Part shown: piece by piece, positions 48,851 to 60,345 of the stretch
Numbering within the stretch: position 1 is the first letter of the stretch
How the letters are laid out: every line of letters begins with the position of its first letter
NCBI GenBank assembly: GCA_029962745.1
Contig: CM057152.1
Span: 23,021,176-23,085,175, forward strand
Length of the DNA: 64,000 bases
Direction of reading: 5' to 3'
DNA from: Echinometra lucunter
Taxonomy: Eukaryota; Echinodermata; Echinoidea; Camarodonta; Echinometridae
Program-made: the position numbers and the translations under genes
The notes under the pieces: model-generated
What the model was told of the DNA's origin: nothing
The model's database searches: none
What the model saw: only the letters and a program-made list of their open reading frames with translations

Positions 48851-49247
48851 TGACCTATTAGCTACTGGAACTGGTTTGTCCCTGTATAAAGTCTAAGGGA
48901 ATTAAAGAATTCAGTGGTCAACAGGTTAAAGCAACACTAGCTTGGAGTTCAAGTGAAATGACTCCCCTTTCCCCAGTTCTGAATGGACCACATTCTCCAG
49001 AATGTTTTTCCTTCCCCTCACTGTGTACACCCATCCCTTCGCTATGCCCCCCTACTCCGTGAAGCCACCCCACCCCTCCCCCTCCATGCCCTGATAGGTG
49101 CCTCATTTGAAGTTCATCTATTTAAGTAATAATGAAAGGGGCAATACATGAGGAACTTTATACACTAAATATCAAGATCATTTCATAAGATATTTCTCCA
49201 CCCTTTGCTATGTTATCTAGCAGATGTGAATGTGAAATTTATGGTGA
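48851..49247. other. Unique non-coding DNA
   Basis: C-rich patch at about 49045-49085; nothing else recognised. Confidence 0.4.
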
Positions 49248-49544
49248 AGTACGCTCGACAACAGGTCATGTACGACGTGAATTTCGAATCCCAGGTCCTG
49301 AATTTCGCGCCATGGGTCGTGAAATTCACTACCCGTGATGCGAAATTCATGAACTCAGATGCGAAATTCACGACCCGCGATGCGAAATTCAGGACGCGTG
49401 GCGCGAACTTTGCATCCCAGTCGTGAATTTCACAACCCGTGGCGCGAAATTCATGACCTGGGATGCAAAGTTCATGACCCACGATGCGAAATTCGACCTG
49501 GGATGCGAAATTCACGTCGCACATGACCTGTTGTCAAGCGTACT
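49248..49544. mobile_element. Palindrome-ended array of about twelve 20-bp GCGAAATTCA-type units
   Basis: The ends AGTACGCTCGACAACAGGTC and (complement) AGTACGCTTGACAACAGGTC form an approximately 50-bp inverted repeat. Between them, about a dozen units of roughly 20-22 bp built on TGCGAAATTCACGACCCG occur in both orientations. Because the core AAATTC is nearly self-complementary, open frames run on both strands (repeating NFASRVV-like and DAKFTTR-like peptides); these are not genes. It is probably a MITE with internal subterminal-type repeats. Confidence 0.75.
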
Positions 49545-51146
49545 GCAGGGCCACCACAGAAATTTTAGTTCCAGTTAAGCCTTTTCAATGAATTCCTCAA
49601 CTGCCAGGAAAAACACCCAGTCATCCCACCATCCCTTGCAGCCCAATATCCCACTTCTCTCTTTATTGTCTTTTCAATTCTCCTATTCTTTATTTGCACT
49701 GAGGTTGTGAATGAATTCATTCATCCTCATTCCTCACCATTCGTACTTCACACAGTGATACCCTGAGCATGTTAAGTGAAGAACAGAAAAAGAAATTGGT
49801 AATACAGAGTGGCTGAAAGTGTAGGTGACCTGGAGTGGTTTTGGTGAGTTTTCTTGGAATGCTTCGAGTTGAACGTGCCCCCAGCATCCCCAGGTTTCAT
49901 CGTCTCTACCTGAAAGGCCTGCTCTTCCACCATAGTGGGCAATTATGGTCTCACCTTGCTCAGGTAGCTGGCTGTCTGCTCATCAAAATACTTTCTATCT
50001 CATCCTTGGATCATGGCTCGGTAATATATCTGTAAGGCAGGAAGGGGATTTTACTGTCTGCTTCTAGTGATATATTTTTTTCATCAGAGAGGCTGTGAGA
50101 GCTACACTTATTTTGAAGTAGGCTAAAAATTCTCTGCAACGTCTGCATCTTCCTGAAAATGTTTTATTCTTATCAAAAACTAATTTTTATCTGTGTGCAT
50201 GATTTTTGCCCTTATTGTTTATTTTGCTGATTGGAGTTTAGCTCTTATGTTTATAAAAGTGCTAAAACCTTAAGGTCACTCTTCATTATATCATCGCACT
50301 GGAGCTTTTATCATTTATTTTCTTTTCCTTTTCAGATTTCCAATCCTTGTTCCATTTTATTTGTTCCCTGATATCAATTAGTTGTGAAATAGTGTGCCTC
50401 TCCTTCTTTCTATATATACTGCCAAATTCTCTGCCTCTTTTTCTCAGAAGAGAATAGACCCTAAGACCATTCTATCTGTCTCTGTTATCATGCTCACTTA
50501 GGACAAAAGTTATATCTAGAGGTCATGAACTTGCTTTGAGAAGACACACTGAAAACAAAAATATTCCTTGAATTCTGTTTACAGGATTCGTTACCTATAG
50601 CCTTAATTAAAAACAGATCGTTTGCATCCCTGCGAGGCACACCGTTTGGAGTGGGAGCCATCTTTATAGCCTGCGTTTATCCCCGTATCGGTATTCATTA
50701 CCAGACGTTGGGTTATTGATCATCCGCAGTGCCCTGCCATTTCCTCCCGTACCTTGACTTGCATGGTATTATTACAATTCGTGGATAACCAGTCACGATC
50801 CCGCGTACTTCAACTTCACTTCCCCCCCCACCCCCACCCCCTCCATGCTCATCTTCTGTTCTCATGCGATGTCATGAACTATTCTGTCAAACAATGCATA
50901 GATACGATGACTGGGAAAGGGGAAATATGAAAAGATTAGCCCGAAGGCAACATTCATGCATGTAAAAGTCTTAATAATGTGAGCCATTATTGAGAGGATA
51001 TTGCTGTGTCATGCAGTAGAGCACAGGTTAATTCATTAAAAAAAAAAAACATTAAATGCTTTGGATCACATGAAAAGAGGATCTTCCACATAAGTTGATT
51101 GAGAGAGAGAGAGATAGGAGACTTCTGAAGAAAAAAAAATTAAGTT
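49545..51146. other. Non-coding DNA with a GC-richer unique patch
   Basis: No supported gene is visible. The stretch at about 50600-50820 is GC-richer, unique and free of repeat signatures, ending in a C-rich run at 50821-50843. It could be a conserved regulatory element, which only cross-species alignment could show. Confidence 0.35.
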
Positions 51147-51288
51147 CTGGGGAGCATTTCATGAAGTGTCTTGTCACTGATTTTTACTGACCACTGTTAT
51201 AAGCTACTGAAATCCTTGCATCTGATTGGCTGAGAGCAAATTTGTGAGTAAAAATCACTGACAAGACACTTCATGAAATGCTCCCCAG
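51147..51288. mobile_element. Compact MITE with 41-bp terminal inverted repeats, 142 bp
   Basis: The left arm CTGGGGAGCATTTCATGAAG and its continuation through GTGTCTTGTCACTGATTTTT pairs with the right arm with one mismatch in about 41 positions, leaving an approximately 60-bp loop. Near identity of the arms suggests a young insertion or maintained pairing. No coding capacity; superfamily not assigned. Confidence 0.85.
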
Positions 51289-51370
51289 GTCATGTGAATT
51301 CATAGTGAAAGAAACTGTTTCAAAGTAACTGGGAAAGGTTAATTAATTAGTGAATGCAATGGGTGATATG

Positions 51371-51816
51371 CGTTATTCCAAAGGTTCGTCATTGCGAAAC
51401 ACGCAAATTGCGTATACCTAGATGTTCATAGTCCGAAAATGATAAAGGGTTCGTTAATCTGAACATTTGTGGTATTATTCCGAAGGTTCCTTATTCCGGA
51501 GGTTCGTTAGTCCGAAAATGAAATATGGTTCGCTATTCCGAAGGTTCGATAGTCCGAAAATGATATAAGGTTCGTTAGTCCGAAAATAACTAACGAACTA
51601 ACGAACCTTATTTCATTTTCGGACTAACAAACCTTCGGAATAACGAACCTTATTTCATTTTCGGACTAACAAACCTTTGGAATAACGAACCTTATTTCAT
51701 TTTTGGACTAACGAACCTTTGGACTAACGAACCTTCGGAATAACGAACCTTCAGAATAAATGAACCTTTCGGAATAAATGAACCTTTGGAATAACGAACC
51801 TTCAGAATAACGAACT
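51371..51816. repeat. Head-to-head array of GGTTCGTTAGTCCGAAAATG units
   Basis: Units of 16-25 bp alternate GGTTCGTTATTCCGAA and GGTTCGTTAGTCCGAAAATG types (optionally with AAATAA). On the left half they run in plus orientation and, from about 51590, in the reverse orientation, making a giant imperfect palindrome with its centre at TAACTAACGAACTAACGAAC. Peripheral units are more degenerate than central ones. No coding function. Confidence 0.85.
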
Positions 51817-51820
51817 GTAA

Positions 51821-52029
51821 CCCACAGAAATGGGTATATGGGACTGCCCCAAAATTTTCCAGCTGAACCCTCAAGCTGTTTCTTGTCATATTTAGCATAT
51901 GAGGGCATTTGAAGAGTAATCTTTTCTGGGAAAATTTCTACTGTGATATTCTTTCAAACTAGCATTAAAAGACTGAGAAAGCTCACAAATTCTCTTTCAT
52001 GCCTCCCAAAACTCGGGCTTCTCTTTTAA
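51821..52029 (+). repeat. Dispersed repeat family R, copy 3
   Basis: Collinear with the copies at 8560 and 45372: CCACAGAAATGGGTATATGG, GTTTCTTGTCATATTTAGCA, CATTTGAAGAGTAATCTTTT, GCTCACAAATTCTCTTTCA, GGCTTCTCTTTTAA. It directly abuts the palindromic array at 51371-51816. Confidence 0.65.
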
Positions 52030-55000
52030 GTATACCTTAAAATAAGTATTTGCTCCAGTCTGTAAACTGAAAAATTATCATTCTCTAATAACTAAACACA
52101 TGCAATGTAATATAACCTAGAACTGCATTTTAAAGAAATTTTTGTGGATTGCTGCATTCAGTTAGACATACCTCTCCTCATGTAGCTGTAAGTGTATACA
52201 GTATATCTACCAGTAGTCCTTTTGTTATTGAGCTTTGCCTGCAGTTTCTTTTCATTCCTAGAACATTGACAAAATTGGACATAATGATACCCCAAAACAA
52301 ATACTAATAATACATTGGTATCAAGGATTTTTTTTTCTTCTTTTCGTTTTTGGCATTTGCCCAAATATACTGGTAAGAAGCACAATATGAAAAAGAGGCA
52401 AGTTTCTCTTGACACACTGAACAATGTCTATATTTTTTAGCAGAAATTTTCCTCTATCATTTTCATATCCAAGATTTATGCACACTTTAACTGATCAATT
52501 TTCGATCAACAAAAGTTAAACAGTATCTTTAATTTATTTTCATAGGCACGTATTACTTGCTTCAAAGCATTTATCGGCGGCTTACAAGGGTAGCAATAGT
52601 TGTAAATCATACAGTAATATCCAATCCCTAATTATTTATACGAGATGCGGTTATAAAACATCTTGCATCGGATTCTTCCATTTGGTAATTATTGCCGATT
52701 GGTAGTCGTGGTATCATGACGTGATGTGGGACCAGACGTAAATTACCTTCAGCCTCAGCCTCTGGTGAATAGCCCGAGCTCTGCGTTCAGCGACGACAAC
52801 AGGGAAATTAAAACTGCCACAGTGTCATGTTTCAAATTATTATTTAGGTACATGATATAATCCAACGAGATGAAGCATCGGACAAAAAGTGGGTAGGGGT
52901 CGCTTGGCGGTCAGGGGTATAGATATCTGTTTATATTACATTGCCAAGGTTTATCTAAAGCTGTTGTCTATCGGCTCTTGAAAGTAGATCTGTGCTTCAT
53001 TATGTCTTTGGAGTCCATACCACAGGAAGATGATGAGATTTGAGCTGGAGGTGTGAGGTGCTAATAATTGTCAAGGCCGCATCATATTATTTTTCTCCTC
53101 TCATGCGAATACAACAGAATAACACAATTTCATGAAGCTGTTTTTGATAGGCTAATTAATATACAAGTGGATGCTTTATATTTGAGTGCAGCAGTATGAA
53201 AAGATGAAGTGAGATCATTTTTCTTCAAATACTATTATCTTTTGTCACTTTTGATAAGCCAAAACATTTTTTGTAACTGTTGAAATTAAAGCTGGAGATT
53301 TGTATTTTTCCCCATTTTCTGTTGAGCTTAAGATTTTTTACACTAAAAGAGGAATTTGTGGGTGTATAAATGTCCCAAAACTTTGGTGTTGCATGAATGA
53401 TTGCTATTCATACAGAATATGGTATCGGCCAAATGATATGATGCATGATCCATTCATTAGTAACTCATCTCTGCTAGAATGCAGTAAGTGCCATCATATG
53501 ATACTCATTATGGCATTTATGGGTCATAAATTTGCTAGTAAATTGGTTACCGTGGTACCTGGTGGAAATTGTTCCATTAGAAATATTATGTCATGGACAC
53601 TGCCCCAGAAATGGTGGCCTCCATAAATTTGGATACTGGATTTGACAGAAAGCATCTCTCTTGCTTGTTTCTTTCTCTTTCTCGCTGTCTCTCTGCCTCT
53701 CCCTATCTCTTCTCCTTCTCTCTTTTCTTTTCTCTTCTTCTCTTTCTCTCTCTCTGTCTATCTCTTTCCCTCTATTCTCATCTTTCTCTGTCACTATCCC
53801 TCTCCACTTTCTCTTTTTCCTGACTAATTCATGTGATGTAAAACAAATTAAGCAATGTCTTTGGACACATACAATATTATTTCACTGCCAACATTGTTAC
53901 GCATTGTTTTCTTCTGTCTGTATGCACTTAGTAAAGCGGTGTGGGACAAAAAGACACATTCACAATGTAAACAGTACAAACATCACTATTCATTTTGCAT
54001 TCCTAACACATTTTTTCATGACACTACGTTTAGTGAAGCTACCTAGCATTCGATTTTTTTTCTATCAAGAGTAATACATGATTGAAGAAAACTTCATTGT
54101 GTATTGTTACTCATTGCATTCTACGACAATTTTCCCTCCATGATGCACTCTCTCAACTCTCCACATAACAATGTAGTTATTGAAATTAAGCTTTTTTATA
54201 TTAATTTGTTCCTGTGATGTAGTTTGAGATGGAAGACACTACACAAACTATTACTTCCAAAGCTTTGCATCCATTTGAGTTGAATCAGCGGTCAAAGCAG
54301 CATCCATGTTATGACTAGATCTATATATCAATATGAGTCAACAACCTTCCTCTTTCTTAGAAATGTGAAGCTCGTCAGCTGACGCAACATCCGAAACGGA
54401 GACACGAAGACTGATAAAGGAAAGAAGAGAGATGGATAATAGGAGAGGAGATCGAGATAGAGACACAGACAGATAAAGATGGGAAGAACGAGAGATAAAA
54501 GTCATACACGGAGAGATAAATATGATGAGAGCTGAACCAGGCTTTTTCCAGATAAATGGTGGGTGCTGTTCGGTCAGTCCGCCCTTGACATTTTCCTGTA
54601 TTTCTTTAATTGGATTGCGATGTATGGAAGCATCCAGGAAAGTGGAATAATATCTAGAACATCAAGATGTGTCATCTTTTTGCCTTTGGTTCACCTGTGT
54701 CCCAAGGTAGTGTGGCAAGGGTTAGGGAGTCCTTCACCCGGTGAAGGACGATACCGCTGCATGTTTCCCTTGTGCGAATGTCTTAAATGTCAGATAGGCA
54801 AGCTTCTGAATTTTGTACAGGGGCAAGCTATGTTGTCTTTGACGTTATGGACTATAGCTTAAGATTTGAGTATGCCTGATGAGTTTATGAAAGTAGCATC
54901 CCTTCTAGAGTTGGGATCTCTATGAAGAATGAAGCAACATGAAAGATCTGATGTCATTTTAAGTCCAGGATACCACGATATTTGGTTACCGGTACTTATC

Positions 55001-55661
55001 GGACTTCAGCTGACCAAGCACCTTTGATTGGCCCACAAATAGGATCATAGTTAACAGAGATTTATGCAAATTACCTGTATTCCTATTAACTGTTGCTGTG
55101 AGACAAGTGGGGCAGGAGATGTCCCGTCTCCATGTTGTATCATATTAGATACATAGTCATCACCCCCATCCCAAGAGCTGGTTTTCACTCTTCCAAAATA
55201 CTAAAATAGTATACTTGTCATGCAAATCTATTTTCTCTCCACTCCCCCCCCCCCCCCCCCCCTTCATGATCTGTGTTTGTTCATGTAAGAAATTGCCCTG
55301 TAAATACCCCTCCCTCTAATTTGCTCATATAGAATCATTTTGGATCTAAATAGCGCTGATGCCCTTGTTTTCTTTCACTTTCTCTTTCAGATTACTCCCA
55401 TTATGTTGATAACCCTGGAATTTCATTTCTCCATATTCTTCATTTCAGTTTCAAAATATGTATCACCTTGGGCCTCTTTGGTACAGTATTGCATTGCCTC
55501 TTGAAATGATGAATGGATGATATAACCTTCCATTGTAAATTGCACACAGTCTATGAGTTGATTACTCTTTGTTGATAGCATGGTTTTTGAAAATATAAAA
55601 AAGAAGTGCAGGAATTGGACATTTCACGTTTTTAATCCCTCGAAAATGTGAATCTCACCGG
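52030..55661. other. Non-coding DNA with pyrimidine and purine tracts
   Basis: No supported gene is visible. A GC-richer unique patch lies at about 52660-52810, a CT tract at 53650-53820, a GA-rich patch at 54395-54530 and a poly-C run at about 55245-55262. Open frames at 53300-53626 and 54563-54862 show no domain I recognise. Confidence 0.4.
53650..53820. repeat. CT-rich microsatellite tract
   Basis: Degenerate CT/CTTT repeats produce several overlapping Ser/Leu/Phe frames; simple sequence. Confidence 0.85.
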
Positions 55662-56027
55662 TAGAATTAGACACTTCTGTTAAAGGTCATTATGAATAGT
55701 GTTGTATTGTGTTACTCTATTAATCACAGAATAAAGTCAATGTATTTGATACATGTTATTTTAGTCATTTTTATGTTCTAATGACTGATAAATTTTGATC
55801 ATTCCTGTCAAAGATCAATTATTGCTCTCTAATAAATCAAACCTTATCAGACCATATCAAATTATATTAAATCGTATCAAATCAAACATCAGAATTAGAA
55901 GATCTGAGGTAAAAAAAAGTTAAATACTTCTTTTAAAACTCATCATGAATGGTGTTGTATAGTCTTACTCTTGGTAATCACACAATAAATTCAGTGTATT
56001 TAATACATGTTATTTCATTGTTTTTGT
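55662..56027 (+). repeat. Local direct duplication, two units of about 110-135 bp
   Basis: Unit 1 (55662-55772) and unit 2 (55891-56027) share GTGTTGTAT, TAATCACA, AATAAA, CAGTGTATTTAATACATGTT-like and TTATTT words in the same order, about 230 bp apart. They are diverged by many substitutions. Non-coding. Confidence 0.6.
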
Positions 56028-57257
56028 ATAAGAATTAGAAGATGTGGGATGCATTTTTCTTTCAAACCATACCATCAGATATGATCCACACGTAATCTGC
56101 TATGACTCAACGTCAGCCAGGATATAGAGTCCGTCAACCTGTTGTTGTGTGAAGAGGATTCCAGAACTCAGCACCTTCAACACCATCAGTGATATGTACT
56201 GTAGTAATCCTGCTGTTTGCCTTTGTAGAGCCCTGGTGAAAGTGGTTAGACCAGATTTATTTATACCCTCTTGCTGGATCGCATGCTGCCCTTCTCCTCC
56301 TTTTGTGTAATGGTGCAAGTCTTACATTTACACACTCACATGAAATTCTTAACTTATTTGAAAATACATCTAAAACTTCATCACTTGAGTTGGAATATTC
56401 TCTGTCATTTTTGTGTGGTTTGATATTGTTCAGGGTGTTATCTAATTTAGATGTGAGTTTACTGGCATACACTGGTATAGGCTTCAGTTGATACTTACAA
56501 CCAGAAGAATAGGTATTTACGTAATTATTTACCTTCCTTAATGCAAAATAGATCTATGATTAAAGAGAAAACTTCGAAGAAGCCATGTTCTTTTGTTGAG
56601 TTTATTGAATTGTGAAGTCATTTGGCCTTTGTTGGTTAATGCTCGGGTTGATTCAGGCATTGATAAAAATCAGTTTTACAATTTAGATTTTCATTTATCT
56701 CTGATCCAAACAGAATTTCCCTGTGAACTTAATGAAACAGTTTTTATATCAAGGAGGAAAAAAATAAAACAAACAAATAATTGTCTTGGCATGAAAATAG
56801 TGATCTTCTCTTTATGTAAAACAAATAATTATAGATCATAGTGACAAAAATGTACCCCAGACTTGAAAGGAAGCTAGATATAAGCTCAGTTGTTTTAATT
56901 AAGTTATGTGGACAGATATATAAGCTTTAGGTATTGCCCTTGACACATAGCCTTGAGCATGTAAGGACAATTTGTTGAATCAGACCGTACTTATCAACAC
57001 CTTGTTCTGGGGCAGGAGTTGTCAGTTAGTTTGCAGGTGTCTTGCTTAATGATTAAATCTCATTGAAGTCCATTTCATCAGCTCTCGTCCGAACAACACT
57101 CCTGACGTACATGTACAAACATTGCCTGTCCAAAGGCAAAACTGTCCATCCATTCATAACAAACAGCAATCACCATCAAGAATAAAACCTTTGTATAGCT
57201 TGTCCTCATGTGATGATGAGATATTAGTACCTCCAGAACCAGTGGCTTAAATAGTGT
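56028..57257. other. Unique non-coding DNA
   Basis: No gene or repeat is recognised; short open frames only. Confidence 0.4.
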
Positions 57258-57409
57258 AAGCATACCTTGCAGTTGCTTTCTCAGAGGTCATAGGATTTTT
57301 TTCAATATTCCTGAGGAATATTGGGGAAAATTTTTTTTCAGTATTCCTGAGTAATATTGAAAAATAAAATCTTAAAACCTTTGAGAAAGCAAAAAGCTCG
57401 AGTATGCTT
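57258..57409. mobile_element. Short foldback MITE, about 152 bp
   Basis: The left arm AAGCATAC..TTGCTTTCTCA and the right arm (reverse complement AAGCATACTCGAGCTTTTTG) pair through TTGCTTTCTCA and TTTCAATATT.CT.AGGAATA. It is immediately left of a SINE tail. No coding capacity. Confidence 0.65.
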
Positions 57410-57423
57410 GGCCTCATTATAAT

Positions 57424-57674
57424 ATAATAATAATAATAATAATAACTCTTATTTACCCAGGGTAGCCACTTCAGCTATAAGCTGATCTTCCAGCGGGCCC
57501 TGCATAACATAATATGTTATTATTACCCTTCTCCGATTCTTATATGCCGAGCGCCTGGCTAGAAGGCAGAAGGTCCCATTTTTGTAAGTCTTTGGTATGA
57601 CTCGGCCGGGGATCGAACCCACGACCTCCCGTTCATGAGGCGGACGCTCTATCAATTGAGCCACCATGCCCGGT
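57424..57674 (-). mobile_element. tRNA-derived SINE family 1, minus strand
   Basis: The reverse complement begins GACCGGGCATGGTGGCTCAA, with the same A box, B box (plus-strand GGGATCGAACC near 57609-57619) and body as 21160-21401. It ends in an ATT-repeat tail, seen as AATAATAAT at 57424-57446. Body substitutions relative to block A show it is an independent insertion. Confidence 0.9.
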
Positions 57675-58734
57675 CATTCTTACCATGTCTTTTCAAGATC
57701 CAACACAGTACTCACTTTTTTGCTACCCTTTAATTTGTATTGACCTACCATAGATTTTGATACAGTAGATACTATACCAAGGTAACTCGGGCTACACTGT
57801 GTGCTACACTGAAATTAAATCGTATCAAACTGGTTAAAAGGGATTTGATACTACATTTCATCTAAAACTGTGGGATACATTAGACACATTAGGTTCTTTT
57901 GTATACAGTACATTTGAAGAAAATTTTCATTTACCATTTCCATTACTGATGCAGATCTAGAAAATAAAGAAACACACATTTTCTCTGAACAAGGCAAATT
58001 TCATCACCTTACATAATATGCATATATCGGTAATTGCCTACTGCAGACACATTTGCATTCCATATGCAAACAAAGAAATTATTTTTTGCGTTTTCAGGGA
58101 CAGATTGACGTGTATTGATCTGTAGAATAATTTGACTGGCTATTTTCAAGCTAATTTACATAAATGATTCGTCAAAATGTCTGTTTGTTCAATCAATAAA
58201 ATAACCTGTCTGACCCTGCAGGGAACAAACATGCTCATTACTTATAATTGCTAAGATGGATGGGAAAATTTTGATATGACATTATATTAGGGTTTGAATA
58301 GCCAAGCACCGATTTGAATATTAGCAGTATGTTGTGTCACTGTGTCTTCGTATAGAGAGAGATGTCATAAGATATTTTGTCTGCAGTACGTACATGCTGC
58401 CATCTGTTGTTGAAAGTTTTCTGCTTTAAGTTTTTCCCCTTTGTCATATGCATTTATGAATAAAGTGGACTTAGTGGATATGATATGGAATGGTTCAAAC
58501 TATTCCAGCTCTGAAATCTCCCAATCCTCTCGTAAGAAGCATAATGTGTCATTATGACTTTTGCACAGATTGTTTACTGGTATGTTGGTTTAGATCACCT
58601 CTGGAGATTGTGCATGTTCATCAAATTCAACATACTTTTTTGTGAGGGGAGGGGGATTCCATGGAGTCTCTCCCTTCTTGCCTTTTCTTAAGAACTTATT
58701 TGATATTCAGACCACATGCATAAAAATTTTCCTT

Positions 58735-58735
<1 letters not shown>
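57675..58735. other. Unique AT-rich non-coding DNA
   Basis: No gene or repeat is recognised. Confidence 0.45.
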
Positions 58736-58776
<41 letters not shown>

Positions 58777-58960
58777 ATCTTTATACCAATCTATGTCACT
58801 TTCACCCTCTTTCCTCTGTTTTTCTGTCTTTCTCACTCCTCTCTGTTCTTAATCTCTTTCCTTAACACATTATGTCTCCTTTTCTCTCTCCCTCTCTCTG
58901 TCTCCATATCTTTCTCTCTCTCTCTCTCTCTGTCTCTATCTCCCTCTCTTACATAATCGC
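58736..58960. repeat. CT-rich microsatellite tract
   Basis: A (CT) run at 58738-58771 is followed by degenerate pyrimidine sequence and a second CT run at about 58910-58935. Confidence 0.9.
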
Positions 58961-59358
58961 TCCACTCCCGTATTCTCTTCCCTAGCTGTTATGCAGCGTA
59001 TAGCATTAGCTTAATTAGGTTTCATTAGATTGCTATTGATTTAGTGTTGGAGTCTATACCTGGGGATGGAAACTGTGTTTGTCATGCAAATCTTGATGGA
59101 TAGTATGGGGTTCCTTCACCTAGCAACCTAAACATCTTATACTCAAAGAGAGAATGCTGCTTGGTCTTGTCTTTAAAAAGGTTCCCCCCTTCTTCCCCCC
59201 CCCCCCCCCATTTCCCATCTTTCATCTTTATTCATTGTTATTCAAACTACTCACTACTGTTTTTGTGTTTTGTGTTGTCTTTTTTTCCTGTTGAACAGTT
59301 ATTGCAGTTGTTCGGTCAACTCCTTTTGATAATCAGTTAATGTTACATTTTACAGGGG

Positions 59359-59742
59359 CATCAATACATTTTGTATTTTGGGGGAGACACTCTAAAAACA
59401 AAAGGTCCTCAGCTTGCATTTCAGGGGACATAAAAAATGGGGGAGACATATTCAAAAATTTGCTGACAAGCGAATAAGAAAGGCCCTCAGCTTGAAATTT
59501 TGGGAGACATATGGGGTGTTGCAAGAAAGTTGCAATCAATTGCAAATAATTGCTAATTTTGAAACAACCATTCTGATTGGCTCAGGGTCTGCCCTTTTAA
59601 GAAGACATGCATGCAACAATGATTTTGATTGGCCAGTGACAATCAGTTGCAACTTGCAATCGATTGCAACATTCTTACAACACCCCAATTGTCTGTTGTG
59701 TTCCCAACCTGTCTCCCCCCCCCCAAAAAAAAAAAATTGATG
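59359..59742. mobile_element. Outer foldback element with CATCAAT/GGGGGAGACA arms
   Basis: The left arm GCATCAATACATTTTGTATT then GGGGGAGACA pairs with the right arm (TGTCTCCCCC, A-run, ATTGATG). Inside the left half, GTCCTCAGCTTGCATTT and GCCCTCAGCTTGAAATTT are tandem variants. The right half contains the GGGGTGTTG MITE at 59513-59686, so the outer element was there first. Confidence 0.55.
59513..59686. mobile_element. MITE with GGGGTGTTG ends, 174 bp
   Basis: The left end GGGGTGTTGCAAGAAAGTTG and the right end (reverse complement GGGGTGTTGTAAGAATGTTG) pair through CAATCRATTGCAA. The loop contains TGATTGGCTCAGG and TGATTGGCCAGTG words. No coding capacity. Confidence 0.8.
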
Positions 59743-59957
59743 TCTATAACATTTTACAGATAGTTGGTACCCCAGTATTCCTCACCAAGCTTTTCTTGTA
59801 GTTGTCCAGGACAAGACTTCTGTGTCCATGTGTGCATTGTAAAGTTACATTTTAACAGTTTCATGTGTGAGATTCCTGCATGCTGTTTATTAGACTACTT
59901 TTTACATTGTTTTCATTCTCTCTCACTCCCTCTTACCCATCTTTCTCTTGATGTCCC

Positions 59958-59959
59958 CT

Positions 59960-60007
<48 letters not shown>

Positions 60008-60020
60008 TCTTCACCTCATA
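59958..60020. repeat. CT microsatellite
   Basis: About 40 bases of uninterrupted CT followed by degenerate CT words. Confidence 0.9.
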
Positions 60021-60345
60021 CTCTTTCAATTTTCTTTCTCTTCCATTTGATATACCTTGTAGGAATAAATAAATGGGTATGTACTTCAGAGGATATTCCT
60101 ATGAAGCGTGTATGGATGCTGTGTTCACATCTAATGCTGATCTGATATCTGTGTTGCCCTTTAAGTGAGTCATGATACTTGGTATTCCCCCCCCCCCCCT
60201 TCGTTCGTTCTGTCTTCCTTTTTACTATATGTGAACTGGTTAGAGCATATGTTATAGATGATGGTTGAACGTTGAAGCAAAACAATTTTGGGCAAAGCAC
60301 ATCAGAAAGATGATTTGTAACAATGGTGAATAGAAGCAGTAGTAT

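Noticed and set aside
49205..49524. Open frames with repeated DAKFTTR-like and NFASRVV-like peptides
   Set aside because: Both strands are open because of the near-palindromic AAATTC units. The peptide repeats are a by-product.
51371..51816. CRISPR-like array
   Set aside because: Units are adjacent without unique spacers, switch orientation at a centre, and the genome is eukaryotic.
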